Positions 1 to 7,576 of a stretch of DNA of 64,000 bases are shown here, piece by piece. The number at the start of each line of letters is the position of its first letter. Position 1 is the stretch's first letter. Under the pieces are notes generated by a model. It had not been told where the DNA came from, made no database searches, and saw only the letters and a list, made by a program, of their open reading frames with translations. The translations under genes and the position numbers were made by a program. This stretch comes from JBBECE01 sp964574935. GTDB taxonomy: Bacteria > Pseudomonadota > Alphaproteobacteria > Rhizobiales > Devosiaceae. Location: assembly GCA_964574935.1 (NCBI GenBank), contig CAZNOZ010000005.1:24104-88103 (forward strand), in the 5' to 3' direction.

Positions 1-466
1 TCGCCCCGGACATCGTGTCGCCGACGTGAAAGCCCCAGCCGCCGACCTGGTGGCGTTCGCCATCCATGATCCCCAGCCCGGCCGAACCGGTGCCGATGAT
101 GAGCGCCGCCCCGTCGGCGCCGCCCAGAGCTCCGGCGCGGGCAATGTCGATATCGTCAAAGACCTTGACGGCGGCGAACGGGAAATCGCGGGCCTCGAAG
201 GCGGCGCGGGCCGATTCCAGCCTGCCGCCGGCCATCCCCAGGCAGGCGAACGTGTGGCCGACATCGCCCGGCTCGAGGCCCGCCTCGCCGAAAACCTTTT
301 GGGTAAGCTCCGTGACGGCGGCGTAGGCCGATTCGCCGTCGTCGACCTGGAGGTTGGACTTTTGTTCGACGACCGCCTCGGCGAGCGTTTCGAGCCCGGC
401 GTCGGCAAGCCGCATGCGGCATCGCGTGCCGCCCCCGTCGACACCGAGATAGAGCTTGTCGTCCAC
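1..466 (-). CDS. BadF/BadG/BcrA-type ATPase, glucosamine-kinase-like (3' end outside window)
   Basis: The 5' part (155 codons) of a sugar-kinase-like ATPase that runs off the left edge. The reading starts at GTG 466, preceded by a GGAG..GAGG ribosome site, and gives an ASKHA fold signature: a phosphate-1 loop LGVDGGGTRCR at residues 7-17, a second phosphate loop IIGTGSAG at 123-130 and the family motif GGWGFHVGD at 142-150. These fit the BadF/BadG/BcrA/BcrD ATPase family, whose characterised single-domain members phosphorylate glucosamine or N-acetylglucosamine; the substrate cannot be read here. It diverges from the cobalamin gene cobU with 185 bases between them, in which I see no riboswitch. 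Family call is firm; sugar specificity is inference. Confidence 0.75.
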   Translation of the reverse strand, partial: MDDKLYLGVDGGGTRCRMRLADAGLETLAEAVVEQKSNLQVDDGESAYAAVTELTQKVFGEAGLEPGDVGHTFACLGMAGGRLESARAAFEARDFPFAAVKVFDDIDIARAGALGGADGAALIIGTGSAGLGIMDGERHQVGGWGFHVGDTMSGA

Positions 467-651
467 CCTCGTCTCCCGACCAATCATCCCGGTGGCCCGG
501 TCGCGGCGGACCATATCGCCATCGCGGGGCAGGTCAATGCGCCCCGGCGCAACCCGGCGTCGATCTGCGTGCGCTTGCCGACCGCGCGTCGAGCGGGCAT
601 GACAAGCGGAGATTTCAGGACCGGCACCGCCCAGATGACAGCAAATCCGAA

Positions 652-1182
652 ATGGTGCCCATGAACCCGCATGTGCTCGTTCTGGGGGGAGCGCGCTCCG
701 GCAAGAGCGCCTATGCGGAACGGGCGGCAACCGGCGCGCGGCCGGCCTATCTGGCGACCGCCGAGGCGGGCGACGAGGAGATGCGGGAGCGCATCGAGCG
801 GCATCGGCGCGACCGGAACCGGGCGTTTGCGACCTACGAGGAGCCGCTGGCGGTGGTCGAGCGGCTCGCGGCGATCGGAAACGGCCACGACGTGGTGGTC
901 ATGGACTGCGTCAGCTTGTGGATTTCCAACCTGATGGCGGCGGACAAGGACGTGGAGGGGCAAATCGCGGCGCTCGGCGAATGGCTCGCGGGGCATTCGA
1001 GCCCCCGCTTGATTATCGTGAGCAATGAGGTCGGGCTGGGGGTGGTGCCCGCCCATGAGATGGGGCGGGCATTCCGGGACCTGGCGGGACGGGCGCATCA
1101 GCGGCTGGCGGCTTCGTGCGGCGCGGTGGTGCTGATTGTGGCCGGGCTGCCGATGCCGCTGAAGGGCGAACTGCCGGTCTAG
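652..1182 (+). CDS. cobU: adenosylcobinamide kinase / adenosylcobinamide-phosphate guanylyltransferase (CobU/CobP)
   Basis: Bifunctional enzyme of nucleotide-loop assembly: it phosphorylates adenosylcobinamide and then transfers GMP to give adenosyl-GDP-cobinamide. The 176-residue length is normal for the family. A P-loop LGGARSGKS lies at about residues 11-19, followed by the guanylylation-region sequence RIERHRRDR (about 47-55), the DCVSLWISN motif and the SNEVGLG motif typical of CobU. Start could be ATG 652 or ATG 661; neither has a clear ribosome site. It is alone on the plus strand and runs tail to tail into cobD, sharing a CTAG double stop at 1179-1182. The Salmonella name is cobU; in Pseudomonas denitrificans it is cobP. 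Confidence 0.93.
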   Translation: MVPMNPHVLVLGGARSGKSAYAERAATGARPAYLATAEAGDEEMRERIERHRRDRNRAFATYEEPLAVVERLAAIGNGHDVVVMDCVSLWISNLMAADKDVEGQIAALGEWLAGHSSPRLIIVSNEVGLGVVPAHEMGRAFRDLAGRAHQRLAASCGAVVLIVAGLPMPLKGELPV

Positions 1183-2141
1183 GGCCGGACGACGACAAAG
1201 GCCGTCAGCACCAGCAGCACGAGGACGGTCACCACCTGGCCCCGGTAGAGCCTGAGCGCCCGGTCGATATCGTCGGGGGTGAGACGGCGGCGGCCACGGC
1301 CCATCTCCTTGAGCTCGACGCGGCGCCCGGCGTAGGTGCGCGGGCCCCCCAGTGAAACACCCAGTGCGCCGGCCATCGCCGCCTCCGGCCAGCCGGCATT
1401 GACCGAGACGTGGGCGGGCGCGTCGCGCCGGGCGGCGCGCCAGGCGCCGGGTCCGTCGACCCCCGGCAGTGCCCAGGCGGCGAGGGCGCAGAGCGCGGCG
1501 GTGAGCCGGGCGGGAATGAAATTGGCGATATCGTCAACGCGCGCGCTGGCCCAGCCGAAATCACGGTGGCGGTCGTCGCGGTGGCCGAGCATCGAATCGG
1601 CGGTGTTGACGGCCTTGTAGAGAACAACGCCGGGCAGGCCGAAAACCAGCAGATAGATCAGCGGCGCGATGACCCCATCGGAGGTGTTCTCGGCCAGGGA
1701 TTCGATGCCGGCGCGGGCGACGGCGGACGTGTCGAGAGTATTTGGGTCGCGTCCGACGATGCGCGAGACAGCGTCACGGCCGGCGGCCACGGAGCTGCGC
1801 AAACCCGCGGCGACGGCGGCAACCGCGCGTTCGAGTTCCGAAGAGGCCAGGAACGGCGCCGCCAGAAGGCCCTCGAGCAGCCAGCCGAAGGGCAAGGGCC
1901 GCACAAGCAAAACGAGTGCGACGGCGGGGACGAGGCTGGCGGCGAGCAGGACGGCGAGCGCGAGGATACCCCGCCCGCGTCGGGTCGCCGCGGCAAGGGC
2001 CGGATCGTTGAGGCGGGCATCGAGCCGATCGATCAGCGTCCCCATCCAGACCACCGGGTGGCGGATTGTGCGGGCGAGCGCCGCCGGGTAGCCGAACGTG
2101 CGTTCGATCAGCAGGGCCGCCAGCGCGGTCGCCAGGGTCAC
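1179..2141 (-). CDS. cobD: adenosylcobinamide-phosphate synthase (CobD/CbiB)
   Basis: Integral-membrane enzyme that amidates adenosylcobyric acid with (R)-1-amino-2-propanol or its phosphate to give adenosylcobinamide (phosphate). At 320 residues it has the expected length. Recognisable family motifs are ERTFGYP near residue 13, HPVVWMG near 28, LAENTSDGVIAPL near 150 and KAVNTADSMLGH near 175, with several hydrophobic segments between. It starts with GTG, overlapping the cobQ stop as GTGA, so it is the third gene of a translationally coupled cobB-cobQ-cobD operon. The enzyme supplying threonine-phosphate decarboxylase activity (cobC) is not in this window. Confidence 0.93.
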   Translation of the reverse strand: MTLATALAALLIERTFGYPAALARTIRHPVVWMGTLIDRLDARLNDPALAAATRRGRGILALAVLLAASLVPAVALVLLVRPLPFGWLLEGLLAAPFLASSELERAVAAVAAGLRSSVAAGRDAVSRIVGRDPNTLDTSAVARAGIESLAENTSDGVIAPLIYLLVFGLPGVVLYKAVNTADSMLGHRDDRHRDFGWASARVDDIANFIPARLTAALCALAAWALPGVDGPGAWRAARRDAPAHVSVNAGWPEAAMAGALGVSLGGPRTYAGRRVELKEMGRGRRRLTPDDIDRALRLYRGQVVTVLVLLVLTAFVVVRP

Positions 2142-3616
2142 GCGGGCAACTCGGGATGGCGGGCCAGCGCCAGAAGCGCGCCGAGGTCGAGATGGGCTTC
2201 GACATGCGCCGCCAGGGCATCCAGGGTGGCCTCGATATCGGCCTCGAAGTCGAGGGCGGGGTCGGGCGCGGCCCCGAGCCCGGCGAGGAAGGCTCGGCGG
2301 AAGCCGTCGGCGGCGAACAGGCCGTGCAAATAGGTGCCCGTGACCCGGCCGTTTTCGGAGACCGCACCTTCGGGCTCACCGGCAACGCGGGAAAAGGGAC
2401 GGCGGAGCGCCGGCCCTTCGCTGACGCCCAGATGCATGCGGTAGCCGCTGAGCGGCTCGCCGGTTGCGACGTGGATGGCGTCGGGCATGTCGAGGCGCTT
2501 TTCGGTATCGAGGGTGGTGACGAGCTTCAGCAGGCCCAGCCCGGCGGTCTCGCCGGGGGCACCTTCGAGACCTTGCGGATCGGCGACGGTGGTGCCGAGC
2601 ATCTGGAAGCCGCCGCAGATGCCGAGCACCTGCCCGCCGGCGCGCACATGGGCGCGGATATCGATGTCCCAGCCCTGCCGGCGCAGGAAATCGAGGTCGG
2701 CGCGGGTGGACTTGGTGCCGGGCAGGATGACCAGATCGGTGTCGCGGGGAACGGGCGCACCCGGCTCGACGATGGTGAGGGCGACGCCCGGCTCGCGGGC
2801 GAGCGGGTCGAGATCGTCGAAATTCGCGATCCGGTTGAGACGCGGCACGGCGACGCGCAATCCGCCCTCCCGGCGCTCCTGCCCCTTGTCCAGGGCCAGC
2901 GAATCCTCGGCCGGCAGGCGCCGGGCAAGATCGAACCAGGGGACCGGGCCGAAGCAGGGGCGCGCGGTCTTCTCTTCGATGATGCGCCGCCCCTCGGCGA
3001 ACAGCGACGGGTCGCCGCGAAACCGATTGACCAGGGTGGCGACGACGAGCGCGGCATCGCCGGGATCGAGGACATCGAGGGTGCCCACAAGGGACGCGAT
3101 GACGCCGCCGCGGTGGATGTCACCGATGACGATGACGGGGGCGCCGACGGCCCGTGCAAAACCGAAATTGGCGATGTCCTGGGGCCTCAGATTGACCTCG
3201 GAAGCGCTGCCGGCGCCCTCGACGAGGACGAGATCGGCGCTTTGGGCCAGCTCGCCGAAGGCCGCCAGGACGTCCGGCAGAAACTGTCGGCGGAGATCGA
3301 AATATTCGCGCGCCGTGGCTGTGCCCCGGCGCCGGCCGCGGACGACGATCTGGGCACCGGACTCGGCCTCCGGCTTGAGCAGCACCGGGTTCATGGCCGT
3401 CGTGGGCGGCAATTTCGCGGCCCGCGCCTGCAACCCCTGGGCGCGGCCGATCTCGCCGCCGTCTTCGGTGACTGCGGCGTTGTTGGACATATTCTGCGGC
3501 TTGAAGGGCGCGACGGCGAGACCGCGATTGGCGAAGGCACGGCAGAGGCCGGCGACGATCAGCGACTTGCCGACGTCGGAACCGGTACCCATGAACATGA
3601 GCGTCCGGGCGGTCAT
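2138..3616 (-). CDS. cobQ: cobyric acid synthase (CobQ/CbiP)
   Basis: ATP-dependent amidotransferase that amidates the b, d, e and g carboxylates of adenosylcobyrinic acid a,c-diamide using glutamine. The 492-residue chain has the two expected domains: an N-terminal dethiobiotin-synthetase-like domain with MGTGSDVGKS at residues 9-18 and the PQNMSNN segment near 40-46, and a C-terminal class I glutaminase domain with nucleophile Cys334 in LGICGGFQMLG and His431 in YLHGLFA. The ATG start overlaps the cobB stop as ATGA and the stop overlaps cobD, so the genes are translationally coupled. All catalytic motifs are intact. Confidence 0.96.
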   Translation of the reverse strand: MTARTLMFMGTGSDVGKSLIVAGLCRAFANRGLAVAPFKPQNMSNNAAVTEDGGEIGRAQGLQARAAKLPPTTAMNPVLLKPEAESGAQIVVRGRRRGTATAREYFDLRRQFLPDVLAAFGELAQSADLVLVEGAGSASEVNLRPQDIANFGFARAVGAPVIVIGDIHRGGVIASLVGTLDVLDPGDAALVVATLVNRFRGDPSLFAEGRRIIEEKTARPCFGPVPWFDLARRLPAEDSLALDKGQERREGGLRVAVPRLNRIANFDDLDPLAREPGVALTIVEPGAPVPRDTDLVILPGTKSTRADLDFLRRQGWDIDIRAHVRAGGQVLGICGGFQMLGTTVADPQGLEGAPGETAGLGLLKLVTTLDTEKRLDMPDAIHVATGEPLSGYRMHLGVSEGPALRRPFSRVAGEPEGAVSENGRVTGTYLHGLFAADGFRRAFLAGLGAAPDPALDFEADIEATLDALAAHVEAHLDLGALLALARHPELPA

Positions 3617-4917
3617 GGCACGGCGATGTCGATGACGTGAGCGTAGGAGGCGCAGACGCGGCCCTCGACCATGCCCATGGGCGCGAGCTGACGGCCGGTT
3701 GCGTCGGCCGCGTCGAATAGCGGCGTGCCGCCCTGGGTCGCCTCCACCGAGTAGTGGAACTCGTGGCCGGTGAGCTTTTTCGGCCAGGGCAGCGGGCTTT
3801 CATGGGTCAAGTGGCGGTAGCCGAGGGTGCAGCGGGGGGCATCGATGCGGGTTTGCAGCGGCAGCAGGCCGGTCATTTCGTGGGTGGTGCCGTCGGCGAC
3901 GGTGAGCGAGCGTCCGAGCACCATGTAGCCGCCGCACTCGCCGTAGATGAGCGCGCCGCGGTCGCGGGCGGCGGCGAGGCCGACGGCGAATTTCGTGGCG
4001 CCGGCAAGGGTCTCGGCGTGCAGTTCCGGGTAGCCGCCGGGCAGGAAGACCGCGTCGGCGGCGGGGTCGGGTGCCTCGTCGGCGAGGGGCGAGAAAAAGC
4101 GGAACGCCGCGCCGGCCGCCGCCCAGTCGCCGAGCCAATGGTCGTAGGTGAAGCAGAACGCGTGGTCGCGGGCGACCGCGATCCGCTGGCCGAGCGGGGG
4201 CAGCGCGGCGGCGGGTTCCGATGCTGGGAGCGGGACCGCCAGGCCCCTGATGGCGTCGACATCGAGGCTCTCCGCGATGGTTTGGGCCGCCGCATCGACG
4301 AACGCCTCGAACCGGCCGATGGCATCGGGCAGGACGAGGCCAAGATGGCGGTCGGGGATGGCGAGCGTGTCGGCGTGGCGGATGGCGCCGAGGCACGGGA
4401 TACCGGTATCGCTCAGCGCATCGCGCAGCATCGCCTCGTGGCGGTCGGAGGCGACCCGATTGAGCGCGACGCCGGCGACCGTCACGTCGTCGCGAAATCG
4501 GGCGTAGCCGGTCGCCAGGGCGGCGACCGACTGGCCCATGCGGCGGCAGTCGATCACCAGCAGCACCGGCAATCCGAGGATTTGCGCGAGATCGGCGGTC
4601 GAGCCACCGCCCGACGCCGCCCCGTCGAACAGGCCCATGACGCCCTCGACCAGGAAAATGTCGGCGCCGCTTGCGTACCGTTCCGCCAGCGCACAGATCC
4701 TCGCCGGGCGCATGGCCCAGGGATCGAGGTTGACCGCGGCGTTGCGGGCGGCGGCGGTGAGAAAGGCCGGGTCGATATAGTCGGGGCCGGCCTTGGCGGG
4801 AGCGATCACCGTGCCCGCCTTCGACAAGGCGCGCGCCAGGGCGAGGGTGACAAGGGTCTTGCCGGCGCCCGAATGCGGCGCGGCGACGATGAGACCTCGG
4901 GCACCGGCGGTGGTCAT
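3613..4917 (-). CDS. cobB: cobyrinic acid a,c-diamide synthase (CobB/CbiA)
   Basis: Glutamine- and ATP-dependent amidation of the a and c side chains. ATG 4917 was chosen as the start because it puts the P-loop AAPHSGAGKTL at residues 12-22. The open frame continues 87 bases upstream, but that stretch would run into the divergent cbiD start and looks noncoding. The glutaminase half has LPGGYPELHAE near 292-302 and nucleophile Cys328 in YGECGGYMVLG. It is the first gene of cobB-cobQ-cobD. Only 47 bases separate it from cbiD, so a shared divergent promoter must be compact or overlap one of the genes. Whether the substrate is cobyrinic or hydrogenobyrinic acid depends on when cobalt enters (see the findings). 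Confidence 0.95.
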   Translation of the reverse strand: MTTAGARGLIVAAPHSGAGKTLVTLALARALSKAGTVIAPAKAGPDYIDPAFLTAAARNAAVNLDPWAMRPARICALAERYASGADIFLVEGVMGLFDGAASGGGSTADLAQILGLPVLLVIDCRRMGQSVAALATGYARFRDDVTVAGVALNRVASDRHEAMLRDALSDTGIPCLGAIRHADTLAIPDRHLGLVLPDAIGRFEAFVDAAAQTIAESLDVDAIRGLAVPLPASEPAAALPPLGQRIAVARDHAFCFTYDHWLGDWAAAGAAFRFFSPLADEAPDPAADAVFLPGGYPELHAETLAGATKFAVGLAAARDRGALIYGECGGYMVLGRSLTVADGTTHEMTGLLPLQTRIDAPRCTLGYRHLTHESPLPWPKKLTGHEFHYSVEATQGGTPLFDAADATGRQLAPMGMVEGRVCASYAHVIDIAVP

Positions 4918-4964
4918 TGACGGCCGCCTGTGACGACGGCGCGCGCCGGGTGTAAAACCGCGCC

Positions 4965-6062
4965 ATGGACAAGCAAGGCACCATCGAGCGGCCGGAGAGG
5001 CCATTGCGCCGGGGCTGGACGACCGGGGCGTGCGCCACGGCGGCGGCCAAGGCGGCGATGGAAGCGCTTGTCGGGTCGGCCTTCGCCGATCCGGTGACGA
5101 TCACGCTGCCGGGCGGACAGACGCCGAGCTTCGCGCTGGCGCATCAGGCCACCGGCGAGGGCTTCGCGGAGGCCGGGGTCGTCAAGGATGCCGGCGACGA
5201 CCCGGACGTCACGCACGGGGCGCTGATCGTGGCGCGGGTCGGCCGGGGGCCGGCGGGAAGCGGCGTTCGCCTGGCGGCCGGCGAGGGCGTCGGCACCGTC
5301 ACCAAACCCGGCCTGCCGGTCGCCGTGGGGGAGCCGGCGATCAACCCGGTGCCCCGGAAGATGATCGAGGAAGCGGTGATAGAGGTGTGCGCGCGGCACG
5401 GCGCGGCTGCCGACATCGCGGTGACCATTTCGGTGCCGGGCGGTGCGAAGCTGGCCGAGAAGACGTGGAACGGCCGGCTCGGGATTGTCGGCGGACTTTC
5501 GATCCTCGGCACGACGGGAGTAGTCGTGCCCTATTCCTGCTCGGCCTGGATCCACTCCATCCGGTCGGGGATCGACGTCGCCCGGGCCACGGGGCTGGGC
5601 CACGTGGTGGGCTCGACCGGCCGGACCTCGGAGCGCGCGGCGCGGGCGCATCTGAAGCTGCCGATCGAGGCCTTCATCGACATGGGCGATTTCGTCGGCG
5701 GGATGCTGAAATATCTCAAGCGCCGGCCGGTCGCCGAGGTGACCATCGCGGGGGGATTCGCCAAGGTGAGCAAACTCGCCCAGGGGCGTCTCGACCTGCA
5801 TTCGGCGCGTGGGGCGGTCGATTTCGATTGGCTGGCCGACGCGGCGGCGGCGCTGGGGGCCGAGCCGACGCTCGCCGGCAAGGTGCGGAACGCGGCCAGC
5901 GCCGGCGAAGCGCTTGACTTGGCCGGCAAGGCGGGGCTTGGCTTGGCGGCGCATGTGGCGATGGCGGCGCGTGGAACAGCGCAACAGGTGCTCGCCGACG
6001 CGCCTGTCGCCGTGCACATCCTGATCATCGACCGGTCCGGTCACGTGATAGCCGAAGCCTGA
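4965..6062 (+). CDS. cbiD: cobalt-precorrin-5B C1-methyltransferase (CbiD)
   Basis: SAM-dependent C1 methylation with loss of the C2 unit, the CbiD solution of the anaerobic (early-cobalt) route that takes the place of CobF. The 365-residue chain begins with the family hallmark RRGWTTGACATAAAKAA at about residues 14-30 and contains TVTKPGLPVAVGEPAINPVP and GTTGVVVPYSCSAW, both typical of CbiD. It diverges from cobB and is followed after 9 bases by cobK, so the two form a plus-strand operon. The pairing of CbiD with a CobN cobaltochelatase elsewhere in the window is the reason to suspect a hybrid pathway. Confidence 0.94.
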   Translation: MDKQGTIERPERPLRRGWTTGACATAAAKAAMEALVGSAFADPVTITLPGGQTPSFALAHQATGEGFAEAGVVKDAGDDPDVTHGALIVARVGRGPAGSGVRLAAGEGVGTVTKPGLPVAVGEPAINPVPRKMIEEAVIEVCARHGAAADIAVTISVPGGAKLAEKTWNGRLGIVGGLSILGTTGVVVPYSCSAWIHSIRSGIDVARATGLGHVVGSTGRTSERAARAHLKLPIEAFIDMGDFVGGMLKYLKRRPVAEVTIAGGFAKVSKLAQGRLDLHSARGAVDFDWLADAAAALGAEPTLAGKVRNAASAGEALDLAGKAGLGLAAHVAMAARGTAQQVLADAPVAVHILIIDRSGHVIAEA

Positions 6063-6071
6063 GCCAGCCCG

Positions 6072-6827
6072 ATGCGTATCCTCATTCTCGGCGGCACAGC
6101 GGAAGCGGTCGATTTGGCCGACCGACTGGTGGCGCTGAGGCATGGCGTGACGACGGCGCTCGCCGGACGGACCCGGAAACCGCATCGGCCCAAGGGGCGC
6201 TTGCGTGTCGGCGGCTTCGGCGGCGCGGGGGGGCTGGCGAAATATCTGAGTGACAAACGCGTTGAGTATCTGATCGACGCCACCCACCCGTTCGCCGTGG
6301 AGATTTCCGCGCATGCGGTGGAAGCCGTCAATGTGGCGGGCATCCCACTGCTCCGCGTGCAGCGCCCGCCCTGGCCGGAGCCGGAAAAAGCGAACTGGGC
6401 GCACGTGACCGACGAAAGCGGGGCAGCGGCGGCGTTGCCGGGCGGCGCGACGGTGCTGCTGACCATCGGCCGGCAGCGGCTGGAGCCGTTCCTCGGGCGT
6501 GCCGATTGCCGCTTCGTGTTGCGCGCCATCGAGGCCCCGGAGGTGGGGCTCCCGAACAACTTCACCTTCAATCTCGCCCGCCCGCCTTTCTCGAAGCAGG
6601 AGGAACTGGCGCTGATGCGGCGCTTCCGGATCACCTATCTGGTGACCAAAAACTCCGGCGGCGCGCAGACAGCGGCCAAACTCGACGCGGCCGATTTCCT
6701 CAAGGTCAAGGTGATCATGATCGACCGGCCGGAGCTGCCGGCGGCGCCCAGCGCCGATTCGGTCGAGGCGGCGATGGCAATCCTCGCTCAACTGCCCGCT
6801 CCCAGGCGGCGCTTTTTCTTCTTCTGA
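6072..6827 (+). CDS. cobK: precorrin-6A (or cobalt-precorrin-6A) reductase CobK/CbiJ
   Basis: NAD(P)H-dependent reduction of the macrocycle after C1 methylation. The 251-residue chain opens with ILILGGTAEAVDLA, the nucleotide-binding start of the CobK/CbiJ family, followed by YLIDATHPFAVEIS near residue 77 and the C-terminal family motif YLVTKNSGG near 191. It follows cbiD by 9 bases. Its last 40 bases overlap the 3' end of cobM on the opposite strand, so the tail PAPRRRFFFF is antisense to the CobM tail. The final dozen residues are therefore probably not functionally constrained. Confidence 0.93.
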   Translation: MRILILGGTAEAVDLADRLVALRHGVTTALAGRTRKPHRPKGRLRVGGFGGAGGLAKYLSDKRVEYLIDATHPFAVEISAHAVEAVNVAGIPLLRVQRPPWPEPEKANWAHVTDESGAAAALPGGATVLLTIGRQRLEPFLGRADCRFVLRAIEAPEVGLPNNFTFNLARPPFSKQEELALMRRFRITYLVTKNSGGAQTAAKLDAADFLKVKVIMIDRPELPAAPSADSVEAAMAILAQLPAPRRRFFFF

Positions 6828-7576
6828 GGCCTGAGCACGTGCGCGAAGCCGGCGTCGTAGAGCCGGCTGTCGCCGAAGGCCGTCTCGCCGAGGACCGGCC
6901 CGACCAGGACCAGCGCCGTGCGGGTGATTTTCGCGGCGCGGACGGCGGCCCGCATGCCGGCGAGGCTCGTCGCGATGATCTGCTCGTCCGGCCAGCTGAC
7001 GCGATGGGCGATGACCACCGGGCAGTCTGCGCCATAATGCGGCGTCAACGCCCGCTCGACCTGGCCGAGATTGCGGATCGAAAGGTGAATGGCGAGGGTG
7101 GCGCGCGCCGCCCCCAGTTGCTCCAGGCGCTCGGTCTCGGGCATCGGCGTGGCCTTGCCGCCGGTGCGGGTGAGGATCACGGTCTGGGCGACACCCGGCA
7201 GCGTCAACTCGCGTCCCAGGCGGGCGGCGGCGGCCGCGAAGGACGGCACGCCGGGGACGATCTCGTAGGGGATCGACATTTCGGCGAGGCGCCGGATCTG
7301 CTCGGCGATGGCGCCGTAGATCGACGGATCGCCGGAGTGCACCCGGGCGACGTCGTGGCCGGTGTCGCGGGCGGCAATAATCTCGGCGACGATTTCCTCG
7401 AGGGTGAGTGGGGCGGTGTCGACCACCCGCGCGCCCTCCGGGGCGGCGGCAACGACCGCCTCCGGCACCAGCGAGCCGGCATAAAGGCAAACTTCGCAGC
7501 GTTCGACGAGCCTGAGGCCGCGAACGGTGATGAGGTCGGGGGCGCCGGGGCCGGCGCCGATGAAATAGACCGTCAT
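6788..7576 (-). CDS. cobM: precorrin-4 C11-methyltransferase (CobM/CbiF)
   Basis: SAM-dependent C11 methylation of precorrin-4 or its cobalt form. The 262 residues show the tetrapyrrole-methylase fold: FIGAGPGAPDLITVRG at the N-terminus, LYAGSLVP near residue 32, VHSGDPSIYGAIAEQ near 80 and VPGVPSFAAAAA near 105. The ATG start overlaps the cbiGH stop as ATGA, making this the last gene of the cbiX-cobH-cobL-cobI-cbiGH-cobM operon. The C-terminus ends in a lysine/arginine-rich tail (QKKKKRRLG) that is encoded in the 40-base antisense overlap with cobK and probably arose by read-on after loss of an earlier stop. Confidence 0.95.
   Translation of the reverse strand: MTVYFIGAGPGAPDLITVRGLRLVERCEVCLYAGSLVPEAVVAAAPEGARVVDTAPLTLEEIVAEIIAARDTGHDVARVHSGDPSIYGAIAEQIRRLAEMSIPYEIVPGVPSFAAAAARLGRELTLPGVAQTVILTRTGGKATPMPETERLEQLGAARATLAIHLSIRNLGQVERALTPHYGADCPVVIAHRVSWPDEQIIATSLAGMRAAVRAAKITRTALVLVGPVLGETAFGDSRLYDAGFAHVLRPQKKKKRRLGAGS

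Noticed and set aside
467..651. Cobalamin riboswitch upstream of cobU
   Set aside because: Only an isolated ACCTGCC-like string is present on the minus strand; none of the other boxes occur.
2066..4920. Very long open frames on the plus strand opposite cobQ and cobB (2066-3640, 3754-4920)
   Set aside because: High-GC shadow frames rich in Arg, Gly and Ala with no domain motifs; the opposite strand encodes complete CobQ and CobB.
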